Of a stretch of DNA of 64,000 nt, positions 8,900 to 15,890 are shown piece by piece. The stretch comes from a virus, in the IMG/VR virus record IMGVR_UViG_3300009008_000034, positions 1 through 64,000 of that record, one strand, 5' to 3'. The position numbers and the translations under genes are program-made. Positions within the stretch are counted from its first letter, which is position 1, and each line of letters opens with the position of its first letter. Under the pieces are notes generated by a model. That model was not told where the DNA came from, did not search any database, and worked only from the letters and a program-made list of their open reading frames with translations.

Positions 8900-10066
8900 T
8901 CACGATCCGTCTTTTGTCGATCTGCGATCCGATTTAAGTTTGTTTTCTAGTGAAGATATTTTCTTTTGTTGTTCCTTAACCGCCTCAACCAATATTGGTA
9001 CTAATCTGGTATAGTCCATACTATAGGCATCGACCCCTTCCGTTTCCCAGTCAACTATGTCCGGGAGTATTGTACCAACCTCTTCCGCAATGAAACCCAA
9101 ATCTTCTTTGGTGGAGTTTTTCCACTTGTATGTTACGCCCCTTAATTTCATAATTGTGTCTATCGGCTCTTCAATGGTCTTAATATCCTCCTTGTAGCGT
9201 TTCGACGAATAAGATACAAATGCATTAGCTTTGATGCGACCTGCAGCGCCGGCGGTATTGGGCAACGTTAATCTGTGAGTTGCACTGTCTGCAGCGACAC
9301 CCATACCAACATAGCCTGTACTATCATTATAAACCACACTAGAGGCGGCTCCGAATGCATTTCCGCCATTATTATACTGAAATTGAGTGTCGGCGCCGGC
9401 TGGGCGGCCTTCTGTAAGGTCGGTTTCGGCTAGCTCGTTAGATCTCCAATAAACCTTGCCATTAGTTTTAGCATATAAATAACCACCAGCACCATCGGAC
9501 GGCGCGGATGGGGTGGAAGATTCAGCCGAAATGTGCACCAGTCCCGCAATTGTGGCGGCATTACCATAAATATTACTACCAGATACCACAGAGCCTGTAA
9601 TTGCACCCAATGCCGATATATTTAGCGTTGTTACTGTATTGTTAACATATAACGGTTTGTTGAGTTCCATCCTAGAATTGGCATGAGACCACAAGAAAGA
9701 CGCATCAGTGCCGTCTATTTTAAAGCCGGCCCCGTTCGCAGCAGAAGAGTCTGCGGCTCCGGAAGCGACTAGTATTGTTGCATCTTGTATAAAAAGTTCT
9801 GTTCTTGTATATGCGTCGATGTTCCCAACCACTGTTAGGTTGCCATTTATTTTAACATCATCGGCCAAGGAAAAGTTAATATCCCCAGAGCCGGAATTAA
9901 CAGTTATATTTGAATCCCCATTAATTCTAGCGGGTGAGTATAGCTTGGTGCTGGAGTCATATAAGAGGAACTCACCAGTGACGGGTGGTGATATGTCCAC
10001 ATCGGCAAAGAGAGACAGCGGTTGATCTTGTATTTGTGATGTGACAGATTTAGAAAAGCTACCCAT
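8900..10066 (-). CDS. Short tail fibre protein with peptidase S74 domain
   Basis: 388 residues. The N-terminal 280 residues are beta-rich fibre sequence (NGNLTVVGNIDAYTRTELFI, GAGGYLYAKTNGKVYWRS). From about 280 an S74 domain follows: AFVSYSSKRYKEDIKTI, LRGVTYKWKNSTKEDLGFIA and MDYTRLVPILVEAVKEQQKK with a terminal coiled coil. The active-site serine/lysine pair would be Ser287 and Lys292, but the usual Ser-Asp is Ser-Ser here. The protein is a paralogue of the neighbouring 857-residue fibre in this domain only. The ATG at 10066 lies close to an AAATATTTATTA stretch and lacks an obvious strong ribosome site. Probably a virion fibre or head fibre; attachment site unknown. Confidence 0.85.
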   Translation of the reverse strand: MGSFSKSVTSQIQDQPLSLFADVDISPPVTGEFLLYDSSTKLYSPARINGDSNITVNSGSGDINFSLADDVKINGNLTVVGNIDAYTRTELFIQDATILVASGAADSSAANGAGFKIDGTDASFLWSHANSRMELNKPLYVNNTVTTLNISALGAITGSVVSGSNIYGNAATIAGLVHISAESSTPSAPSDGAGGYLYAKTNGKVYWRSNELAETDLTEGRPAGADTQFQYNNGGNAFGAASSVVYNDSTGYVGMGVAADSATHRLTLPNTAGAAGRIKANAFVSYSSKRYKEDIKTIEEPIDTIMKLRGVTYKWKNSTKEDLGFIAEEVGTILPDIVDWETEGVDAYSMDYTRLVPILVEAVKEQQKKISSLENKLKSDRRSTKDGS

Positions 10067-10095
10067 GCTAATAAATATTTGGGCGGGCGCTTAAG

Positions 10096-10293
10096 CTACT
10101 TTTTTTTTATTTTTTTTCGGCGTTCAGCTTCTTTTCTTCTTTTGGTGGAAGGCTTTTCATAATACATTTTTTCGCGATAGCGGTCAAGAATTTCTTGTTT
10201 TTTAACTTTTTTGATAAAGCGGCGCACCATCTTTTCTAGGGGCTCATCGGGATATTTAGGTTTAACTTCAACGTTAATTGTGCGCTTAGCCAT
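10096..10293 (-). CDS. rpsU: Phage-encoded small-subunit ribosomal protein bS21
   Basis: 65 residues, starting MAKRTINVEVKPKYPDEPLE. The conserved bS21 plan is complete: a short N-terminal strand, PLEKMVRRFIKKVKK (matching the ALRRFKRSCEK helix of E. coli S21), a second helix, YYEKPSTKRR (matching FYEKPTTERKR), and a lysine-rich tail. E. coli bS21 is 71 residues. The ATG at 10293 comes one base after the stop codon of the upstream gene, so translation is probably coupled; an in-frame upstream ATG at 10332 would add 13 residues unlike S21 and is rejected. bS21 sits on the 30S platform next to the anti-Shine-Dalgarno end of 16S rRNA, so the phage copy may alter initiation in favour of late phage mRNA; that function is inference. 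Phage-encoded bS21 is known from other phages. Confidence 0.9.
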   Translation of the reverse strand: MAKRTINVEVKPKYPDEPLEKMVRRFIKKVKKQEILDRYREKMYYEKPSTKRRKEAERRKKIKKK

Positions 10294-10294
10294 T

Positions 10295-10732
10295 CTATTT
10301 AACCAACGCCTTCCATGAGCCAGCAGCAACATTCATTATTCCCGATATGTCAACGCCAGAATCGTTTGGATCCATATTAGATAAAGCGCTGTGTGGCTGG
10401 CTATTGCCCTTCTCGCTTCCGCCGGTGGCCAATGGCTTGGTACCCTCAAACAAGTTAACGCCACCATACGCATCGGCGTTAATGGCATCGTTCAGTCTTT
10501 TTCTTTGCAAATCTAAAGCTTCCTTGTATTGGCTCTCTTTGATTCTCATTTGCTGCTCTGTAATTTGTTCTGTCTGGGGGGATGTTTCTTTTGAATTGAC
10601 AAGACTAGAGGCGTTAACTCCCTGCATAACTTCGGAAATGACACTAGACAAGATTCCCTCCTCTATAAGAGACTCTAAAATACACTCCTTAACAATTGGC
10701 TTAATAATTCTTTTAAGATCTGATTTCTTCAT
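10295..10732 (-). CDS. Unknown phage protein upstream of bS21, possible prohead protein
   Basis: 145 residues. It opens with a charged amphipathic helix, MKKSDLKRIIKPIVKECI, similar in style to the start of the next upstream gene (KSKLKQIIKEEIEAVM). The middle is a glutamine/lysine-rich helix (EQQMRIKESQYKEALDLQRK) and the C-terminus is glycine/serine-rich, ending SGIMNVAAGSWKALVK. The early ILE and LIE motifs fit T4-type prohead protease cleavage rules, so it may be an internal head protein carrying a targeting peptide. No known domain recognised. It is translationally adjacent to bS21. Confidence 0.65.
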   Translation of the reverse strand: MKKSDLKRIIKPIVKECILESLIEEGILSSVISEVMQGVNASSLVNSKETSPQTEQITEQQMRIKESQYKEALDLQRKRLNDAINADAYGGVNLFEGTKPLATGGSEKGNSQPHSALSNMDPNDSGVDISGIMNVAAGSWKALVK

Positions 10733-10744
10733 TTATACCTTCTG

Positions 10745-11425
10745 TTACTCTTCGTAATAACTCTTCTTTTTCGACGGGAGATCAAATCCATGTTGTCTAT
10801 AGCATGATTCTTCATAAGGTGCAAATTCCCGTACACTTGGGGGACCGTGTTGGCTAGTTGTAAGTTCTTCGCGCTTCTTCTCCAGACACCGATTTAGCGC
10901 TTCCCTCCTCTCTTCTTTTGACAATCCTCTGCTGCCGCGTCTTTTTTCAAACTCTTTTTCTTCTTTTTCGCGGTCCCATTGTCTCAACTGTTCGTTGTCC
11001 CTGATTTTATCCGCACGGTCTTTCGAAACCCTCTTCTCGGCGTGACCCTGCACTTGGATAATCAATGCTGTTATATCTTTGATTTTTTGTCTTGCCTTCT
11101 CTTTGTCGCTTGAGTCGCCAAGGTTTTTGGCATTTACTCCAAATGCTCGTTCGGCTTGGCGTCTTATTCCTTCAAGTTCGTCAAGGAGGGCTTCAAATTG
11201 ACTGGCTTTGGTGCGCGGTCCTCCTCTTTTGAGTTTTTTAAATTTATTTTCCAAGTCCTCTAGCTCAAAGTCGATTCTTATAAACATCCCCGCAGCATCT
11301 CTTGATTTAAACCCTAGCATCTTTTTAAGAAAATTCATGTCTTTGACGCTACCCACTTGCTCGGTCATGACTGCTTCAATTTCTTCTTTGATAATTTGTT
11401 TTAGTTTTGATTTAGCAATATTCAT
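10745..11425 (-). CDS. Highly charged helical phage protein, possible internal head protein
   Basis: 226 residues, rich in lysine, arginine and glutamate, almost entirely helical, with stretches such as KEKARQKIKDITALIIQVQG and REKEEKEFEKRRGSRGLSKE. The N-terminal helix MNIAKSKLKQIIKEEIEAVM contains IKE, a possible prohead protease site. It begins one base after the stop of the gp21-like protease and ends 12 bases before the next gene, so it belongs to the prohead operon. The tail has a few cysteines (NRCLEKK, ESCYRQHG) but no zinc motif. Function unknown; an internal or core protein is the simplest reading. Confidence 0.65.
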   Translation of the reverse strand: MNIAKSKLKQIIKEEIEAVMTEQVGSVKDMNFLKKMLGFKSRDAAGMFIRIDFELEDLENKFKKLKRGGPRTKASQFEALLDELEGIRRQAERAFGVNAKNLGDSSDKEKARQKIKDITALIIQVQGHAEKRVSKDRADKIRDNEQLRQWDREKEEKEFEKRRGSRGLSKEERREALNRCLEKKREELTTSQHGPPSVREFAPYEESCYRQHGFDLPSKKKSYYEE

Positions 11426-11426
11426 T

Positions 11427-12035
11427 CTATTTTTTCCTTAAAACTTCATTCAATGCTCTGTTGATTCTGTCGCCTTTTGTAAAAATCTTGCTAAGGTTTT
11501 TCTCCATACCCTCGGTCATCATATACGCGCCGGGGGTTGATGGTTCCGAAACAAAATCAAAACAAATTAACTGAAAGTCGTCTTCAACGATTGTTTTTCC
11601 TTGGGATTCTCTGACAGAGCCTAGGCCTCTGGAAGAAATACCTAGCTTTACTCCGGACTCAACGAGCGATTTAAGCACTTGGCCGGCCGGAGTGTTCAAA
11701 ACTTGCACCTTGCCCATAACATCGCCGCCGTTCCACCAAACATCAGTAACAAGGTGTGATGCATTTTTAAGATTTATAACGGAGTCTTCAGGGTGGTCTA
11801 GTTCGCCCAGTGCGCGGCGCTCTTGTACAAGCTTGCCATAATTTTCTACCTCTCTCTCTAATATTTTTCTGGGGTAGACGCGACCGTTGCCGTTCAATTC
11901 ATCGCACTTCTGCATTATTCCAGATAAAATTAGTGTGCCCTCTCTTACTAGGCGCTTTTCGTCTTCTGTGAGGAGATCTTGGCAGACACCACCTTCACAA
12001 AGCTCATAATATTCTCTCAAAAGAAGTTTAGACAT
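11427..12035 (-). CDS. gp21: Prohead core protease, gp21-like
   Basis: 202 residues, close to T4 gp21 (212). This serine protease cleaves scaffold and capsid proteins during prohead maturation. Visible family features are LILSGIMQKCDELNGNGRVY near residue 35, the catalytic histidine at 81 in GELDHPED, and the catalytic serine at 134/135 in LGISSRGLGS. The C-terminal part has FDFVSEPSTPGAYM, also typical. The ATG at 12035 is preceded by AGGAAAAGG and overlaps the end of a small broken reading frame by 8 bases. In T4 the gene lies between the small core genes 67/68 and 22; here it lies between an apparently damaged small gene and two charged unknown proteins. Confidence 0.92.
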   Translation of the reverse strand: MSKLLLREYYELCEGGVCQDLLTEDEKRLVREGTLILSGIMQKCDELNGNGRVYPRKILEREVENYGKLVQERRALGELDHPEDSVINLKNASHLVTDVWWNGGDVMGKVQVLNTPAGQVLKSLVESGVKLGISSRGLGSVRESQGKTIVEDDFQLICFDFVSEPSTPGAYMMTEGMEKNLSKIFTKGDRINRALNEVLRKK

Positions 12036-12146
12036 TATCAGTAAACCTTTTCCTCATAGCGGCTTCCGCCTTAATTCTAGATGCGGGCGCTACCCGCGCG
12101 CATTAAGAGCCCTTGCAACAACGTCGAACAGGCTGTAGTTTCCACT
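12028..12146 (-). pseudogene. Frameshifted small gene just upstream of gp21
   Basis: Two coding-like pieces lie in different frames. The first (12146-12090) reads SGNYSLFDVVARALNARG then stop; the second, ending at TAA 12028-12030, reads RVAPASRIKAEAAMRKRFTD followed by NV. A single -1 shift near 12095, in a GCGCGCGGG tract, joins them into one short helical protein whose end overlaps the gp21 start as ATGTCTAA, a normal operon overlap. No good start codon is visible in the first frame. Explanations: an indel in the GC repeat (mutation or assembly error), or a programmed shift, for which no slippery heptamer is present. It occupies the place of T4 genes 67/68. Confidence 0.45.
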
Positions 12147-12148
12147 TT

Positions 12149-12532
12149 TTATTTATCATCCCAATCTCCAAAATCTTCTAAGTCCTCGTCGTGTAGCGCA
12201 CTGTTGCCATGCATTCCGCCGGAATTGAAGGGATCTTCCTTCTCTGCGAAAAGCACATTCAACATATACGAAGTGCCCGAACTCAAGCATCCTAAAATAA
12301 GTAAATTCGCCCAAGTATATTCAAAATTAAATAGTTCTGTAAATTTGTTTATACCAAATAAAAACACGCCAACCCAAAAACCCATACACATTGAACAATT
12401 GAAAAGCTGTCCAAAGCCCTTCAGCCAACTGGCGTCGGGGCGAATTGCATCGAATATTGAACCGTAAACAATGATTTGTGTAAGACCGTGGGCTGCGAGA
12501 ATAAAATATATTAGTTCTAATGTTAGCTCCAT
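12149..12532 (-). CDS. Small membrane protein with CxxC motif (DUF1360-like)
   Basis: 127 residues with three predicted membrane segments: about 5-27, 47-63 (containing NCSMCMGFWVGVFLFG) and 75-95. The tail is acidic and cytosolic-looking, ending DEDLEDFGDWDDK. The CSMCMGFWVG signature is like that of DUF1360-type membrane proteins found in phage and bacterial genomes. It lies in the prohead gene cluster between the gp21 protease and an unknown protein. T4-type proheads assemble on the inner membrane, so a role in membrane-linked assembly is conceivable but speculative. The ATG at 12532 lies 10 bases after the upstream stop. Confidence 0.75.
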   Translation of the reverse strand: MELTLELIYFILAAHGLTQIIVYGSIFDAIRPDASWLKGFGQLFNCSMCMGFWVGVFLFGINKFTELFNFEYTWANLLILGCLSSGTSYMLNVLFAEKEDPFNSGGMHGNSALHDEDLEDFGDWDDK

Positions 12533-12542
12533 AACTCCTCTT

Positions 12543-13106
12543 TTATGCTCTATACATACCAGTCATTCCATATGCAGCCGTAGAACCGGGCCACCTATGT
12601 ATTGTGCCTTTTCTTTTTTGATGTGGCACTTCACCAAGTTCAGTTGAATCCTTCTCATCGGGATACAACATGTCTTTTTCTAACTCTTCTTCATACTCTT
12701 GATCACGCCTATAATATGGTAACTCTTCTTTGATGAATTTATCTACAGTAAACACAACAGCCTGCACAGAATCCACTTCATCGCTTTCTAGAAATGCCGC
12801 TTCCATTGAACTATACACGCTGCCGCCCTGTATTGACGACGGATCGGTTACACCTTTTTTTACCAAAAAGTCAAATAATCTGCTTTGGGCGGAATAAACA
12901 TGATCCCCCATTTCATCTTTTGGAAAAGCTATTATTTTTTTATTTTCTGGGGATATAACAATATCAATCTCGGGATGGCTAAATAAAACAAGATTGCCAT
13001 CCAAAGTCTTTCTTATATTAATGCTGGACTTGTGTTGAATCGGCTTTTTTTCGGCTTCTTGTTCGGGGGCAGCTGCTGCTGATCCTATTTTTACCTGAAT
13101 GGCCAT
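12543..13106 (-). CDS. Unknown protein in the prohead cluster
   Basis: 187 residues, starting MAIQVKIGSAAAAPEQEAEK. The central part (about 25-120) looks like a compact alpha/beta domain (SINIRKTLDGNLVLFSHPEI, SRLFDFLVKKGVTDP), followed by an acidic helix (YRRDQEYEEELEKDMLYPDE) and a glycine-rich end. Its stop overlaps the upstream gene start by one base (TAATG), so it is part of the portal-protease operon. I do not recognise the family. By position it could correspond to T4 gp67/gp68-type core proteins, but similarity is not evident. Confidence 0.65.
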   Translation of the reverse strand: MAIQVKIGSAAAAPEQEAEKKPIQHKSSINIRKTLDGNLVLFSHPEIDIVISPENKKIIAFPKDEMGDHVYSAQSRLFDFLVKKGVTDPSSIQGGSVYSSMEAAFLESDEVDSVQAVVFTVDKFIKEELPYYRRDQEYEEELEKDMLYPDEKDSTELGEVPHQKRKGTIHRWPGSTAAYGMTGMYRA

Positions 13107-13930
13107 TATGCTTGAATCTCTCTAATCAAGTTTTGCACTTTAAGCACTTGTTCGACCATGCTCTTATCAATAGCGCGATCTTTAAATTGCTCAATTAACT
13201 CAAACACCTCTTTTGTTTTATCAAGCATGCCACGATCTTCATTAATTTCTTCACTATTTTTCATAGCAACCCCTAAAGCATCTTTTAATCTTTTTACTTC
13301 TTCATTCAAAAACATTTTCAACCCTATTCCATTATCTGAAAACGAGGAAATGTAATTATTCATTAATGTTTTTTGTTCTTCGTGCAGCTTGTCTCCGTAT
13401 TCTTCATTGAACTTTTTGACAAAAGTTTTATAAACTAAATTATCAATAGGGGGCATATTACCATTTTCTTCGTTTTCCTGCACCGTCATGTTTTTCATAA
13501 GGGATTCTTCTAGAAGCACCTTGCTTTTAATCGGGGTTTTATCGCTAAAAACTTGCGATATTGTGGCAAGACTTTTAAAGTTTGGAACAAAGTTTGAATA
13601 AACATCCTTTGATAAATTTTGATTTATGTCCGATATAAGACTACTTTGCTGTTTAAACAGCGTATCTTGATCAAGAGAAAAATATACTCTCTTGGTTTCC
13701 TGTATAAGCTTTTCTGCAACATATGGCTGCATGTTTTTGCTTTCTAGAATTGCCTTATATAATTCAAGCTCCTTCAACAAGAGAGAATTTTTATTAAAAT
13801 GTTTTTTTATTATCGATGTGGCCAATCCTTTTCTTTTTGTATTTTGCTCTACAACGGATCTAGTCACCTCTCTTATTAAGGCTTCAAATAAAAAAGCAGT
13901 ATTTCGTCGCTTATTGTGCTTTAGCTTCAT
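13106..13930 (-). CDS. Unknown helical protein next to the portal gene
   Basis: 274 residues, almost entirely helical and lysine/glutamate-rich, starting MKLKHNKRRNTAFLFEALIR. Long helical stretches include LLKELELYKAILESKNMQPY and MLDKTKEVFELIEQFKDRAI. Its first 20 bases overlap the end of the portal gene and its last base overlaps the next start, so it is translated as part of the portal-protease block. No signal peptide or membrane segment. Function unknown; a core or portal-vertex assembly protein is a reasonable guess from position only. Confidence 0.65.
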   Translation of the reverse strand: MKLKHNKRRNTAFLFEALIREVTRSVVEQNTKRKGLATSIIKKHFNKNSLLLKELELYKAILESKNMQPYVAEKLIQETKRVYFSLDQDTLFKQQSSLISDINQNLSKDVYSNFVPNFKSLATISQVFSDKTPIKSKVLLEESLMKNMTVQENEENGNMPPIDNLVYKTFVKKFNEEYGDKLHEEQKTLMNNYISSFSDNGIGLKMFLNEEVKRLKDALGVAMKNSEEINEDRGMLDKTKEVFELIEQFKDRAIDKSMVEQVLKVQNLIREIQA

Positions 13931-15887
13931 CTTTTGACTCCAATTCTTTTATTAGTTTTTTGATATCTTGATTCATATCAAAAATCTTTTGTTCTTCCTT
14001 ATTATAACTAGTTTCTTTTCCCTCATAAATTCCTTTTCCCAGTCCCAGCAGTTCTTGGGCGCCCTTGAATACATTCCTGTCGGTCGCTTTTGAAGTTTCA
14101 TCAGACCATTTTGATTTCATACTTCTTTTACGAGCGCCCATATCTCTTTTATCGTTTTTTGTTGGCTTATAATATTTTCTTGAGGTCTTTGTCTTAACGG
14201 CACCATCTTTTCTGACCTTCACCCATTGCTCCTCATCTCTTTTTCCGGGCGCTGCCAAGAGCGGACTCTCTTCGCCGGGTGGTGCCTCGGCGGCCGGCTC
14301 TTCTGCGGCCATGTCTTCACCGCCTTCGGCGCCCATTTCTTCGTCACCGAAACCTTCGTCGCCCAGATCATCACCCAGCCCTTCTTCTGCGCCGGGCATG
14401 CCTCCTCCGGGGAGGGCCGCTGCAGCCTCTCCTGCAACCATTTCAGCCACCGACTCCAATGAAGCATCAAATTTTCTGTCATAAAACATTTCTCTTTGAT
14501 TTCTTAAGAATTCTTCGTCTGAAATTCCCAACAGATTAGAAGAGATCCATCTCCGACTAAAATAACCCTCTGTTGCACCGGTGGCAATTTCAAATTTAGT
14601 TCTCCAGTGTTCTAGTTCTTGTAACTCTGCCAATTTCGAAGGATTATTTAGCGTCAAGTTAAAAGACACAATGTCATCTCCTCTAAATCCCAAAGTATAC
14701 AGGTGAACAATTCCAATTTTTTCCAGACTACTTAAGACTGATTTTTGAAGCCTCTGGATTGTTCTAGAAAACCTGATGTCTTTTTGTGCTAAAGTGGTCT
14801 TATCTTCGTCGGCGCCGTCGCCTTGCGCCAAATAAGACTGGGGTATTTTAATTGCGGAAAATAACTTTTCCCTAAGATATTTAACGTCATCGATATCGCC
14901 AGTGTAGGTTCCCCCGGGCAGATTTGTGATCTCTGTTCCCACGCCATTTCTTTGGGGGATAAAATAATCTTCATCAATGCTCATGGGGTTATAACGAAGA
15001 TCGACGCGGCCAGTGTTCGGATCAACAACTTGATTGCGCTTCATCGATGTGATAACCTTTTGCATATATTGCTCTACATCTTGCGGTGGTATGTTACCCA
15101 CCTCAACTTTAAAAACTCTACGCTCCGGTGAGCGAACAATGCGATAAGCCATCATGGCGTCTTCCAATAGCGTCAGCTGTCTCCATATTCTTCTCGCAGG
15201 CTCTAAAACTGATGTGCCATATGGCGCATACTTATCATTCCCTAGTATTCTAAAATGTGCCAGCTGCCAGTTTTCAAAGGTCACGCCTCCAGAGTTCCAT
15301 TGATACTGAATGTAATTTGGGTTAGTTTTGTCTTCTCCCTCAAGGCGCTCTAGCTCGCCTGTCGGCAGGCCAATGACATTTTTAATTCCGCTGGATTCAT
15401 CGATATCTAGATATAAGAAAAAGTCCCCATACTTACACATGGTTCTGCACCAGCCAAACAGGTTAAAATCAATATTTAAAATATCGTGATACAGGGAATC
15501 TAAAATTCCTTTTATCTCTTCGTTCGAACTGTTTATGTGAAGCATCTTGTTCAAAAGGCTGGCCGTGGTTATTTCATCGGCATATATATCAAGGGCCGAG
15601 GCCAACTCGGGTGTATACTCCATTTGATCAAAATCTAAATATCTTTGCATTCTGTTTTGCTGCACCATGATATTGGCCTGTAGATTATCAAACGGATTAT
15701 ACCCAAGCCTTTGAAATTTTTGACCAGCAACATCCTTAAATTTATTGGCATATTTATCATACGCCCTTCTTCTCAATTGTCTTGTGGTTTGAGAACGTCG
15801 ATTGATTATCGGTCCCGAAAACAAGCGTGTAAGTCTTCTAAACAGGGGCGCGCCATCGTTTTTTGGATTTGTTTTTCTATCAGCCAT
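13911..15887 (-). CDS. gp20: Portal protein, gp20-like
   Basis: 658 residues (T4 gp20 has 524). The portal ring occupies one vertex of the head, nucleates prohead assembly and is the DNA channel for packaging. T4-type portal signatures are clear: LDFDQMEYTPELASALDIYA near residue 95, YKYG-like CKYGDFFLYLDID, the APYGTSVLEPARRIWRQLTL clip/stem region, RIVRSPERRVFKVEVGN, and LPGGTYTGDIDDVKYLREKL with IKIPQSYLAQ. Beyond about residue 480 there is a low-complexity tail rich in alanine, glycine and glutamate, then a lysine-rich C-terminus, which accounts for the extra length. It lies directly downstream of the terminase gene, three bases apart, with AAAGGGA as ribosome site. Confidence 0.94.
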   Translation of the reverse strand: MADRKTNPKNDGAPLFRRLTRLFSGPIINRRSQTTRQLRRRAYDKYANKFKDVAGQKFQRLGYNPFDNLQANIMVQQNRMQRYLDFDQMEYTPELASALDIYADEITTASLLNKMLHINSSNEEIKGILDSLYHDILNIDFNLFGWCRTMCKYGDFFLYLDIDESSGIKNVIGLPTGELERLEGEDKTNPNYIQYQWNSGGVTFENWQLAHFRILGNDKYAPYGTSVLEPARRIWRQLTLLEDAMMAYRIVRSPERRVFKVEVGNIPPQDVEQYMQKVITSMKRNQVVDPNTGRVDLRYNPMSIDEDYFIPQRNGVGTEITNLPGGTYTGDIDDVKYLREKLFSAIKIPQSYLAQGDGADEDKTTLAQKDIRFSRTIQRLQKSVLSSLEKIGIVHLYTLGFRGDDIVSFNLTLNNPSKLAELQELEHWRTKFEIATGATEGYFSRRWISSNLLGISDEEFLRNQREMFYDRKFDASLESVAEMVAGEAAAALPGGGMPGAEEGLGDDLGDEGFGDEEMGAEGGEDMAAEEPAAEAPPGEESPLLAAPGKRDEEQWVKVRKDGAVKTKTSRKYYKPTKNDKRDMGARKRSMKSKWSDETSKATDRNVFKGAQELLGLGKGIYEGKETSYNKEEQKIFDMNQDIKKLIKELESKDEAKAQ

Positions 15888-15890
15888 ATA

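Noticed and set aside
10294-10332. Upstream ATG extending bS21 by 13 residues
   Set aside because: The extra residues overlap the upstream gene and are unlike any S21; the ATG at 10293 gives the exact S21 N-terminus.
12088-12100. Programmed -1 ribosomal frameshift site
   Set aside because: A hairpin and frame change are present, but no X-XXY-YYZ slippery heptamer and no good start codon in the first frame; an indel is more likely.
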